A stretch of DNA of 33,118 bases from Bacilli bacterium (GTDB taxonomy: Bacteria > Bacillota_I > Bacilli_A > RF39 > UBA660). Position 1 is the first letter of the stretch; each line of letters opens with the position of its first letter. Position numbers and translations under genes: made by a program. Below the pieces are notes generated by a model, which was given only the letters and a program-made list of their open reading frames with translations, ran no database searches and was not told the DNA's origin. Shown here in pieces: positions 1 through 6,267 of the stretch. The stretch is taken from contig JAFWRK010000080.1 in NCBI GenBank assembly GCA_017519965.1, forward strand, positions 1 to 33,118. The letters are read 5' to 3'.

Positions 1-102
1 TATTCCTCTCATTATGCATAACGCATTTCTTTAATTATTATACCAAACAAATTCTATATATAAAATTAATTTTTATTAAACAAATAAAGCATGGTTTCTT
101 TA

Positions 103-131
103 TTTACTTTTTATCTTAATTATTTTATAAT
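103..131 (+). promoter_or_regulatory. Promoter of the xer operon
   Basis: A -35-like TTTACT (103-108) and a perfect -10 TATAAT (126-131) are separated by 17 bp. They lie just upstream of the recombinase start at 152, which has a GGTGAT ribosome site. Bases 1-100 are AT-rich and show no gene. Confidence 0.6.
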
Positions 132-151
132 ATAAATAGTATGGTGATGAT

Positions 152-1045
152 ATGGAAGAGTACGTACCAAGTAACTTAGTTACTAAATATATCGATTACT
201 TACAATTTGAAAGAAAACTAAGTAATAATACTCTTAAAAGCTATCAGAATGATTTAAAAGATTTTGATACTTATTTCCATGGTAATTTACAGAATGTTAC
301 TTATAAAGATATCCAAAATTATCTAAGTACCATTCAAGAAAAAAATACCAGAACCATCAGTCACTATATCACGGTAATTAATTCTTTTTATACCTTTCTA
401 GTAAATGATAACATTATTAGTAAGAATCCCTGTGTGAATATAAAAAGTCCAAAATTACCAAAAACATTGCCAACTTTTCTAACAGAAGAGGAAGTAGATA
501 AATTACTTGATATAAATTGTGTAACACCATATGATTATCGAAATAAAGCAATGTTAGAAATCCTCTACGCTACAGGACTTAGAATATCAGAATTATGTAA
601 TTTAAAAATAACAGATGTTGATATTAATAACTCTCTAGTTCGTGTCTTTGGAAAGGGTAGGAAGGAAAGGATAATACCTGTATCAGATTATGCATTATCT
701 TTCTTAGAAAAGTATGTTAGATTTTATCGAAACGAAATTCTAAGAGAAAAAGTATCTGATTACTTATTCATTTCCAATTCCAAAACTCAAATAAGTAGAC
801 AAGGATTTTTCAAAATAATAAAAAAAGAATGTAATAGGGCAGGAATAGAAAAAAATGTTTCACCCCACGTACTAAGGCATTCATTTGCAACTCATTTACT
901 AAAACATGGAGCAGACTTAAGAGTAATTCAAGAATTACTTGGACATGAAGATATTTCTACAACACAAATATATGCGCATTTAGTAAATGAAAAAATAAAA
1001 AATGATTATGAATATCATCCACGTAACAAAATATACAAGGAGTGA
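152..1045 (+). CDS. xer: XerC/XerD-family tyrosine recombinase
   Basis: A 297-residue site-specific recombinase of the XerC/XerD family, which resolves chromosome dimers by strand exchange at dif. The N-terminal SAM-like core-binding domain covers about residues 7-88 and the catalytic domain about 105-285. All catalytic residues can be read: R144 in TGLRISEL, K168 in GKGRKER, H239 and R242 in HVLRHSFATHLL, H265 in LLGHEDIST, and nucleophile Y274 in TQIYAHL. Length is usual for XerC/D (about 295-300) and well short of streptococcal XerS (about 356). It overlaps no other gene; the next ORF begins 5 bases after its stop and is probably co-transcribed. A dif-like site lies about 690 bp downstream, beyond the operon terminator, so chromosome dimer resolution is the likely job. 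The sequence alone does not separate XerC from XerD, and a second Xer protein may be encoded elsewhere. Confidence 0.93.
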   Translation: MEEYVPSNLVTKYIDYLQFERKLSNNTLKSYQNDLKDFDTYFHGNLQNVTYKDIQNYLSTIQEKNTRTISHYITVINSFYTFLVNDNIISKNPCVNIKSPKLPKTLPTFLTEEEVDKLLDINCVTPYDYRNKAMLEILYATGLRISELCNLKITDVDINNSLVRVFGKGRKERIIPVSDYALSFLEKYVRFYRNEILREKVSDYLFISNSKTQISRQGFFKIIKKECNRAGIEKNVSPHVLRHSFATHLLKHGADLRVIQELLGHEDISTTQIYAHLVNEKIKNDYEYHPRNKIYKE

Positions 1046-1050
1046 ATATA

Positions 1051-1695
1051 ATGAAAGGCATAGGCAAGTATATTAAAATCTTTATTATCATTGCTATCAT
1101 CCTAACAATTATAATAGGTAAAAAAGTAATTGATAATAAGACATATGACTTTACTGAAGATGTAAGAACGTCTTTGAATAAATTCTATGTAACCGGTGAT
1201 AAACGAGATCTAGATAAGATTATCGATATAATGGATAAATATGAAAAAGATCGTGATTACATAGGAAGACTTGAAGACTATGCATCTAAAGAAGTAGAGA
1301 AGATGTATAACTATATTAGTGGAAAATACCTATGCGATAAGAAAAATAAAAACGCATGTCCTCAAGCATTGGATGAGCTTAAAAAAATGGATGAAAAATT
1401 AACTATTCTATATGAATATAAATCAAAAGGCGGATCAGATATAATTAATCCAGGTACTTATAAATCACTTAATAGAATAGGTGAAGAAAAAACCAAACAA
1501 ATGGAATCAATTATTAAATCTTTCGCCTCTACTAATGCTCCATCTAGTGAAGATGTTAGAATAGCAAGATGTGAGAAAGCTGTAGAATGTAATTGTAATA
1601 ACAATAGTCCTACATGTAATTGTAAGTTTAATACTGATAAAGTTTCAATTCCATTAACATGTAAGAATAAAGATTATGTTCCAAAAGAAGAGTAA
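1051..1695 (+). CDS. Membrane-anchored Cys-rich hypothetical protein
   Basis: I do not recognise this 214-residue protein. The ATG at 1051 is chosen because an AAGGAG site lies 8 bases upstream, overlapping the xer stop; a GTG at 1042 would sit inside that site. It has a short basic N-terminus, one hydrophobic segment (about residues 6-23) and a charged helical body, with the bulk probably outside the cell. The C-terminal third contains a cysteine cluster (C-x4-C-x-C, then C-x-C and a last C near the end), which could form disulfides or bind metal. It probably shares the xer promoter and ends at the terminator overlapping its stop. Location next to dif gives no direct functional clue. Confidence 0.8.
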   Translation: MKGIGKYIKIFIIIAIILTIIIGKKVIDNKTYDFTEDVRTSLNKFYVTGDKRDLDKIIDIMDKYEKDRDYIGRLEDYASKEVEKMYNYISGKYLCDKKNKNACPQALDELKKMDEKLTILYEYKSKGGSDIINPGTYKSLNRIGEEKTKQMESIIKSFASTNAPSSEDVRIARCEKAVECNCNNNSPTCNCKFNTDKVSIPLTCKNKDYVPKEE

Positions 1696-1720
1696 TTTAA
1701 TTTACCTATTACTCTTTTTA
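1688..1720 (+). terminator. Intrinsic terminator of the xer operon
   Basis: The stem AAGAGTAAT pairs with ATTACTCTT across an 11-base loop, followed by a T-rich tail. The TAA stop of the preceding gene (1693-1695) is part of the stem. Confidence 0.85.
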
Positions 1721-1733
1721 CTTCTTTTTATAC

Positions 1734-1761
1734 GGTTAACATAATATATATTATACGAAGT
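1734..1761. other. dif: Putative dif site (Xer recombination, chromosome dimer resolution)
   Basis: A 28-bp site with the 11-6-11 layout of dif: left arm GGTTAACATAA (1734-1744), centre TATATA, right arm TTATACGAAGT (1751-1761). Read on the minus strand, the TTATGTTAAC side matches the well-conserved XerD half and the ACTTCGTATAA side the more variable XerC half. Against the Bacillus subtilis dif as I remember it, 24 of 28 positions agree. The site is intergenic, about 690 bp from a xer gene, and gene orientation flips here. Each point supports a real dif. Whether it is the only dif on the chromosome cannot be seen from this window. Confidence 0.85.
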
Positions 1762-2101
1762 ACAGAATTCAAAAGAAAAGCCCATATTTAAGCCAAATTT
1801 TATAAATTATTTATAATTATTATTATGCAATCTACATTATTCGCCTGCACACATATATAAATTATATAATCTGATTTAAATTTTAATTTTTAAATAATTT
1901 GATTAATTAATTATTAATTCTATTTTTATCACTATCTCATAAATAACAAATGTTCGCTTCTGAATATATGATTCAAAATCGGCATCGAGATATTAAAAGA
2001 TGAACAACTAATCATCTCATGGAAATGGTTCATATTTAGAAATCGGCATCGAAGTACTATAAGTAAGGCAATTGATCATTTAAGTATAAAAATGCAATTT
2101 C

Positions 2102-2242
2102 AAATCGGCATCGAAATATAAAAAGATGAATAACTAATCATTTCACGGAATAACATATTTTTTGATCTAAATATTATATATTATTTTTTTCTATAACTCC
2201 CCTCTCAAAATTTCATTTTTTGATAGGGGGCTTTTATTTTTT
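2102..2242 (+). ncRNA. Candidate structured RNA unit A (core, hairpin, terminator)
   Basis: Repeat copy 3 and its downstream flank form a unit: core at 2102, stem-loop at 2124-2143, an AT-rich linker, then a GC-rich hairpin (CCCCT 2199-2203 with AGGGG 2225-2229, plus TCAAAA/TTTTGA inside) and a T-rich tail. The hairpin begins 97 bases after the core start, and the unit from core to the end of the hairpin is 130 nt. Unit B has the same order and spacing. No start codon with a ribosome site opens a convincing reading frame. A small RNA or leader-like element is my inference; no family is recognised. Confidence 0.45.
2199..2242 (+). terminator. Terminator-like hairpin of unit A
   Basis: Stem CCCCT-C-TCAAAA with TTTTGA-T-AGGGG (one mismatch), 7-base loop, then CTTTTATTTTTT. 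The T tract is on the plus strand, so it would stop rightward transcription through the repeat array. No coding gene precedes it. Confidence 0.7.
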
Positions 2243-2289
2243 GAAAATTATGAAAAAAAATAATTATTTATATAAAAACGCCATTTTCA

Positions 2290-2434
2290 AAATCGGCATC
2301 GAGACATGAAAAGATGGACAATTAATCATCTCACGGAATAACGTAATTTTAGCCGTTTTAAGCAATATTATAAAAATAGGTATAATTCCCCTACTTCGTC
2401 TCAAATATTAAAGTAGGGCGCTAATTTTAATTAA
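2290..2434 (+). ncRNA. Candidate structured RNA unit B (paralogue of unit A)
   Basis: Repeat copy 4 followed by a GC-rich hairpin: core at 2290, stem-loop at 2312-2331, CACGGAATAAC, linker, then CCCTACTT (2389-2396) with AAGTAGGG (2411-2418) and a weak T-rich tail. The CCCC run begins 98 bases after the core (97 in unit A), and the unit length is 132 nt (130 in A). Between A and B the hairpin stem changes on both sides but still pairs, while the flanking TATAANTCCCCT and GGGNGC are shared. This supports two related structured units rather than chance repeats. Function unknown. Confidence 0.45.
2388..2434 (+). terminator. Terminator-like hairpin of unit B
   Basis: Perfect 8-bp stem CCCTACTT/AAGTAGGG with a 14-base loop containing CTCAAA, also present in the unit A hairpin. 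The tail (CGCTAATTTTAATT) is a weak T tract, so termination may be inefficient. Confidence 0.5.
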
Positions 2435-2441
2435 TTATTGC

Positions 2442-2476
2442 ATAAAAAAAGAAAGATATATAATTATACCTTTCTT
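2442..2476 (-). terminator. Terminator of the XRE-like regulator gene
   Basis: On the minus strand AAGAAAG (2470-2476) pairs with CTTTCTT (2449-2455), with an inner TATA/TATA helix, followed by a T7 run. It overlaps the 3' end of the gene. Confidence 0.75.
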
Positions 2477-3234
2477 GATTGAATCTCAGCTATTTTTTCA
2501 AATACTTCAGCAACATTAGTTTCATTTATTTCAGTGAATCCTAATTCTTTTAATGCTTGAATCTTAATAGTATTTAATTGTTGAGTACGAGATAATTTTT
2601 CTTCATTCTTCTGCTCTATTTCTTGAACAAATCTCTTATGAGATTCAGCTAACTTAGAACGAGAAGCTCCACCATTATTATATAGAGTTAATGCTGAATA
2701 TAAAATTCCTTCAAATATAAATTGTTTATCTTCCTGGAATTTATATTCTTCTGGATTAGTAAATCCAGTAGTTTTACTCATATATCCAAATATATATTTA
2801 ATCTCTGGTACATTATCAAGTGATTGTAATAAATGATATAAATATAAAATAGCATAATAGTTTTCATCTTTCGTATTATCATCTATTAATTTTTCTTTTA
2901 ATAAATAAGTAATATCACTTAATAATACTTGTGATTCTTTATTTAATCCTTTGAAGTCAAATTGGCTTTCTATTTCAGCAGTACTCTTAACACCTTGATT
3001 TAGTCTACCTTCTACATTCATTAAATAATCAGTAGTAACTTCAATATTATCTATTTCAGCTGCATCACTTACATCTAATAACTTAAATAATAATAACTTC
3101 TTTTCTTTAGGCCATTTATTAATGTCATCTAACTCCAAATAGTTATAAACCATTTGTCTAGATACTCCTAAATATTTAGCAAGTCTTACTTTAGATATTC
3201 CCAACTCTTGAAAAAGATCATTTAATTTACGCAT
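2464..3234 (-). CDS. XRE-like helix-turn-helix regulator
   Basis: A 256-residue probable DNA-binding protein. Residues about 10-35 form a helix-turn-helix (SKVRLAKYLGVSRQMVYNYL) of the Cro/C1 (XRE) or MerR-like type. The remaining 190 residues are helical and acidic with no family I recognise; the last 60 look suited to oligomerisation. I prefer the ATG at 3234 over a TTG nine bases earlier, which is too close to the AGGGAA site. It has a consensus promoter and its own terminator, and is the first gene past the repeat array, transcribed toward it. Autoregulation or binding to the nearby repeats is possible but unproven. Confidence 0.75.
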   Translation of the reverse strand: MRKLNDLFQELGISKVRLAKYLGVSRQMVYNYLELDDINKWPKEKKLLLFKLLDVSDAAEIDNIEVTTDYLMNVEGRLNQGVKSTAEIESQFDFKGLNKESQVLLSDITYLLKEKLIDDNTKDENYYAILYLYHLLQSLDNVPEIKYIFGYMSKTTGFTNPEEYKFQEDKQFIFEGILYSALTLYNNGGASRSKLAESHKRFVQEIEQKNEEKLSRTQQLNTIKIQALKELGFTEINETNVAEVFEKIAEIQSRKV

Positions 3235-3270
3235 TTTTACCAATTCCCTTCATAAATATTTTACATATTA

Positions 3271-3299
3271 ATTATATTGCTTAACACATGCTATGTCAA
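3271..3299 (-). promoter_or_regulatory. Consensus promoter of the XRE-like regulator
   Basis: Minus-strand TTGACA (3294-3299), 17-bp spacer, TATAAT (3271-3276): a perfect sigma-A promoter. The spacer region contains ACAT-AGC-ATGT, a small dyad that could be an operator. An intrinsic terminator lies just upstream, so the gene is an independent unit. Confidence 0.85.
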
Positions 3300-3313
3300 G
3301 GAATTACAATAAA

Positions 3314-3336
3314 AAAACTAGATTATCTCTAGTTTT
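3314..3336 (-). terminator. Terminator after the 252-residue membrane protein
   Basis: A 9-bp perfect stem AAAACTAGA/TCTAGTTTT with a 5-base loop and a T run on the minus strand. The TAG stop of the gene lies in the stem. Confidence 0.85.
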
Positions 3337-4087
3337 CTTCAGGAATTAATTCACTACTTTCAAAATAATAATTATCATTTATTAACCTAAATACTATTTT
3401 GTAATAACCTTCCCCTATTTCTTCACCATTAAAAGTTTTATAAGAATTATCATATTTATTATACTTATATTTTTGATATATTATAACATCTTGATCATCT
3501 TTAATAGCTTTTACAAATTGAACTTCACTATTATTACCTGGATTATGTTTAACTATACAAGTATATTCTTCATTTTCAAATTCACATATATCATCATAAT
3601 TAGTATAGAAAGATACAAAAATATATAAATTAACATTAAATATCTTTTTTACCGTTTCTCTTAATAAATCTTTAGTAATATATGTATTTATATAATAAGT
3701 ATCAAAAAGTCCCTCATCTGAGATTATTTCAGTTAAATATGATGAGAAATCATTATTCCTTTCCAAATACTTATAAGCTATATATAACATATCTTCATCT
3801 TTAAAGTTTTTACTAGTAATTTTATTCTTGTTATACATAGTTTGATATTCAACATATGTTTCATTATCACCAGTATTTAAATAACTTAACAATTCCTTAA
3901 CTAAAGGATGGTCTTCTTCTAATTCAATAGATGTAGGTTCTTCTATATATTTAGCTGTATCTAAATCTTTATTATCTAATTCCTTATATTCATAATTAAT
4001 TACATAAGCTAATGAAAAGATTACAATAGAAAAAAATAAAACAGCGACATAATTGTTCTTAGCGATATTATATAGACTTTTCTTCAT
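3329..4087 (-). CDS. Membrane-anchored hypothetical protein
   Basis: Unrecognised 252-residue protein. It has a basic N-terminus and one hydrophobic segment (about residues 12-30, no lipobox or clear cleavage site), so it is probably a signal-anchored protein with the acidic, Tyr/Asn-rich remainder outside the cell. One pair of cysteines (in DICEFENEEYTCIV) could form a disulfide. Start supported by AGGTGAT eight bases upstream. TATAAT on the minus strand at 4109-4114 and terminators on both sides suggest a one-gene unit. No function is inferred. Confidence 0.75.
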   Translation of the reverse strand: MKKSLYNIAKNNYVAVLFFSIVIFSLAYVINYEYKELDNKDLDTAKYIEEPTSIELEEDHPLVKELLSYLNTGDNETYVEYQTMYNKNKITSKNFKDEDMLYIAYKYLERNNDFSSYLTEIISDEGLFDTYYINTYITKDLLRETVKKIFNVNLYIFVSFYTNYDDICEFENEEYTCIVKHNPGNNSEVQFVKAIKDDQDVIIYQKYKYNKYDNSYKTFNGEEIGEGYYKIVFRLINDNYYFESSELIPEEN

Positions 4088-4124
4088 CTAATCACCTACT
4101 CTAATTTAATTATATAACATAAAA

Positions 4125-4152
4125 TAAAAAAAGAAGAAACTAAATTTCTTCT
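4125..4152 (-). terminator. Terminator of the AAA+ ATPase operon
   Basis: AGAAGAAA and TTTCTTCT pair across a 5-base loop (4132-4152), with a T7 run following on the minus strand. It closes the four-gene operon above. Confidence 0.8.
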
Positions 4153-5642
4153 CTTGACGCTTTTGTTGCTCTTTCTTTACCCCAAGCTCTAATAGCAGCA
4201 ATCTTTTCTGGGTTAGTCTTAGATAAAGAATATACCTTAGATAACTCCCCTATTACTAGATTTTCAGTTAATTGAATATTTGGATTAGCAATTAACTTAT
4301 AAGCAATAGCTCTAAAAGTAGCTTCAATATCAGCAGAAGCAAATCCATCAGTAATTTGAATTAACTTATCCATTAAAGGACCAGATACTTCTACTTTTAA
4401 ATATTTTCTAGAATATATACTAATTAATTCTTTTCTCTCAGTTTTATTAGGTAAATCAACAAAGAATATCTCATCGAATCGACCTTTACGAGTTAATTCT
4501 GGAGGTAAATCTTCAATACTATTAGCTGTTGCAATAACAAATACTGGTTTCTTACATTCTTGTAACCAGAATAAGAATTGGCCAATCATCTTAGTAGTAG
4601 TATTACTACCATTACCTTCTTTTAAACCTTTTTCAATTTCATCTATCCATAAAACACATGGTGAAACATATTCAGCCATATCTAATGCTTCTTTTAATTG
4701 TCTTTCACTTTGACCGACATAAGAACCTTGTACAGTAGCTAAATCAAGTCTATAAAGAGGAATATTAAATATTGAAGAAGCAGTTTTACTACACATACTT
4801 TTACCACAACCAGGAACACCAGTTAATAGTAATCCTCTAGGAGCAGCAATACCTCTCTTTTGTAATTCTTCTTTAAATAAAGGATCCATTAATGTTTTCT
4901 TTTCATTTAACCAATCCTTAAGATTATCTAATCCAGCAATTTCAAAATCTTCATCAACTGAAATTGCTTCTAATCCAGCAATATCATTAAATAAAGATTG
5001 TTTAGAATATTTTAATTCCTTTAAATCGTCTTTAGTAATACTACCTTTAACTATTAAAGAGGAAATAATATTTTTAGCTTCCATTTCACTTAAACCTTGT
5101 AAGTAAGTAGCAGCTTTAGAATAATCGTTATCATCCCATTCTACAGTTATTTGTGTAGTATATGGTTTAATTGTTTTAATGATTTCTTGCTTTAATTCAC
5201 TTTCGGTAGGATATCCAAGTTTTAAACTAATACCAAGTCTTAAAATATTACCCCATACTGGTTCATTAGTAATAATGATAATAACGCCAGACTTACTTTC
5301 AGCTTTCTCAATAACATCAGCTAAATATCTTGATACCATACTAGAAGTATCTATATCAGATACATCTCCTAAAATAAAGTTGTAGTTTTCTTGATGCTTA
5401 ATCTGATTTGTAACATATTCTAATGCACTCATAATTGTTTTGTCTTCACAAACAACTGTGTTGGTTTTTAAATCAGTAACACCTTGTGATATTTGGAATA
5501 GATTAAAAACATATCCAACTTCATCAGCTATTTCTGATAAAATTCTAATTACTCTGTTTTTTTCTACACTATTTACAGCAATAACTGGAATTCTTGCTTT
5601 TAAATATCTTTTCAAATATTCCTTTGTTTCTTCATAATTCAT
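4140..5642 (-). CDS. Ycf46/Cdc48-like AAA+ ATPase
   Basis: A 500-residue AAA+ ATPase with two halves. The N-terminal half (about residues 1-165) looks like a degenerate P-loop domain without a Walker A. The C-terminal half (about 235-480) is a classical AAA module: Walker A GVPGCGKS (275-282), Walker B CVLWIDEIE (329-337), sensor-1 N374 in ATAN, and the RKGRFD arginines (385, 388). An aromatic pore loop SYVGQSE (Y308-V309-G310) implies it pulls on polypeptide substrates. This degenerate-plus-active layout is that of Ycf46-type proteins, which are known in cyanobacteria and plastids; the homology call is from architecture. It is the last gene of a tight operon with three unknown proteins, which are probably substrates, adaptors or a membrane anchor. 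No protease domain is present. Confidence 0.88.
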   Translation of the reverse strand: MNYEETKEYLKRYLKARIPVIAVNSVEKNRVIRILSEIADEVGYVFNLFQISQGVTDLKTNTVVCEDKTIMSALEYVTNQIKHQENYNFILGDVSDIDTSSMVSRYLADVIEKAESKSGVIIIITNEPVWGNILRLGISLKLGYPTESELKQEIIKTIKPYTTQITVEWDDNDYSKAATYLQGLSEMEAKNIISSLIVKGSITKDDLKELKYSKQSLFNDIAGLEAISVDEDFEIAGLDNLKDWLNEKKTLMDPLFKEELQKRGIAAPRGLLLTGVPGCGKSMCSKTASSIFNIPLYRLDLATVQGSYVGQSERQLKEALDMAEYVSPCVLWIDEIEKGLKEGNGSNTTTKMIGQFLFWLQECKKPVFVIATANSIEDLPPELTRKGRFDEIFFVDLPNKTERKELISIYSRKYLKVEVSGPLMDKLIQITDGFASADIEATFRAIAYKLIANPNIQLTENLVIGELSKVYSLSKTNPEKIAAIRAWGKERATKASREEI

Positions 5643-5646
5643 AATA

Positions 5647-6078
5647 TCAACTCCATTTTATTCCATTACTTTTTATTAACATTGATAATACTCCAGTATA
5701 ATCAATTTCTAAAGCTTTTTTATCTAAAAGTTCATATATTTTATCTACCTTTTCTTTTATTTGAGCTTTTAGAGCTATTCTATCTGCTTGATCAAGGATT
5801 TTAACATCTAACATTTTTATTAAATAATTAACTTCTTTTTTAAAAGAAACTAACATAAAATCCATATAATTTTGATCATCAAAAATATTATTTAATTCAT
5901 CAATTATCTTATTCGTACTTAATTGTAATCTAGCCCCAATTAATTCACCAAAAACAGGAACTAATCTTTCATTAAATGCTGGATTACCATCTAAACTAAG
6001 TAATTTTTCTAATGATTCATTATCTAAATTAGTATTATTAAATTTTTCTAATAAATCTAACCAATCAGCATAACTCAT
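5647..6078 (-). CDS. Small helical protein of the AAA+ operon
   Basis: Unrecognised 143-residue all-helical, acidic protein without membrane segments. It starts at an ATG that overlaps the TGA of the preceding gene (ATGA) with an AGAGG site six bases upstream, and its stop lies 4 bases before the AAA+ ATPase start, with the ATPase ribosome site (GGAG) inside its last codons. This arrangement implies translational coupling and equal dosage. An adaptor or regulator of the ATPase is a reasonable inference, but nothing in the sequence names its role. Confidence 0.75.
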   Translation of the reverse strand: MSYADWLDLLEKFNNTNLDNESLEKLLSLDGNPAFNERLVPVFGELIGARLQLSTNKIIDELNNIFDDQNYMDFMLVSFKKEVNYLIKMLDVKILDQADRIALKAQIKEKVDKIYELLDKKALEIDYTGVLSMLIKSNGIKWS

Positions 6079-6266
6079 GAGTTACCTCTATTAATCTCTA
6101 CTGGAGGTTCTAAGTTCCATTCTGGTAAATTCTTTAAAACATCATTATTTGGAACCGGACCATTATTTACTACAGTAGGTTTAGGTTCTTCAGTTTTAAT
6201 AGCTGTAAATCCATTAGTAGATTGTTCATTTTGTGGAACATCTATTGGTTTAAATTGTTCATCCAT
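6075..6266 (-). CDS. Short disordered protein of the AAA+ operon
   Basis: A 63-residue Pro/Asn-rich peptide without a predicted fold (KPIDVP, EEPKPTVV, NNGPVPNND, LEPPVEI). I place the start at the ATG at 6266, where AGGTGAG lies 4 bases upstream; a GTG at 6275 would fall inside that site. It begins one base after the stop of the 555-residue gene and overlaps the next gene by 4 bases. Its place in the operon supports it being real despite low complexity. It could be a flexible linker or a tail recognised by the AAA+ ATPase (inference). Confidence 0.65.
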   Translation of the reverse strand: MDEQFKPIDVPQNEQSTNGFTAIKTEEPKPTVVNNGPVPNNDVLKNLPEWNLEPPVEINRGNS

Positions 6267-6267
6267 A

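Larger units (their letters stand above)
1976..2342 (+). repeat. Array of four structured repeats next to dif
   Basis: The 13-base core AAATCGGCATCGA occurs exactly at 1976, 2040, 2102 and 2290 (steps of 64, 62 and 188; the last is three times about 62.7). In copies 1, 3 and 4 a stem-loop starts exactly 22 bases after the core start: AGATGA/TCATCT at 1998-2017, AGATGA/TCATTT at 2124-2143 and AGATGG/TCATCT at 2312-2331, each with an 8-base loop AYAAYTAA. Base changes in the stem become G-U pairs, as expected if the RNA fold is kept. A conserved CACGGAATAAC (CATGGAAATGG in copy 1) follows. Copy 2 keeps the core but its hairpin has decayed. A CTATCTCATAAATAAC fragment near 1932-1947 may be the end of an older copy. 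No coding potential is seen; the spacing does not fit CRISPR. Confidence 0.85.

Noticed and set aside
1976..2342. CRISPR array
   Set aside because: Only the 13-base core is exact, structured sequence fills what would be spacers, spacing is irregular (64, 62, 188), and no cas gene is present.
152..2342. Integron (integrase plus attC-like array)
   Set aside because: The recombinase is XerC/D-like without an evident integrase insertion, no cassette genes lie between repeats, and the nearby site is dif.
2102..2434. Known riboswitch or tracrRNA-like RNA
   Set aside because: The core and hairpins do not match any riboswitch consensus I can recall, no regulated gene follows on the plus strand, and there is no Cas9.
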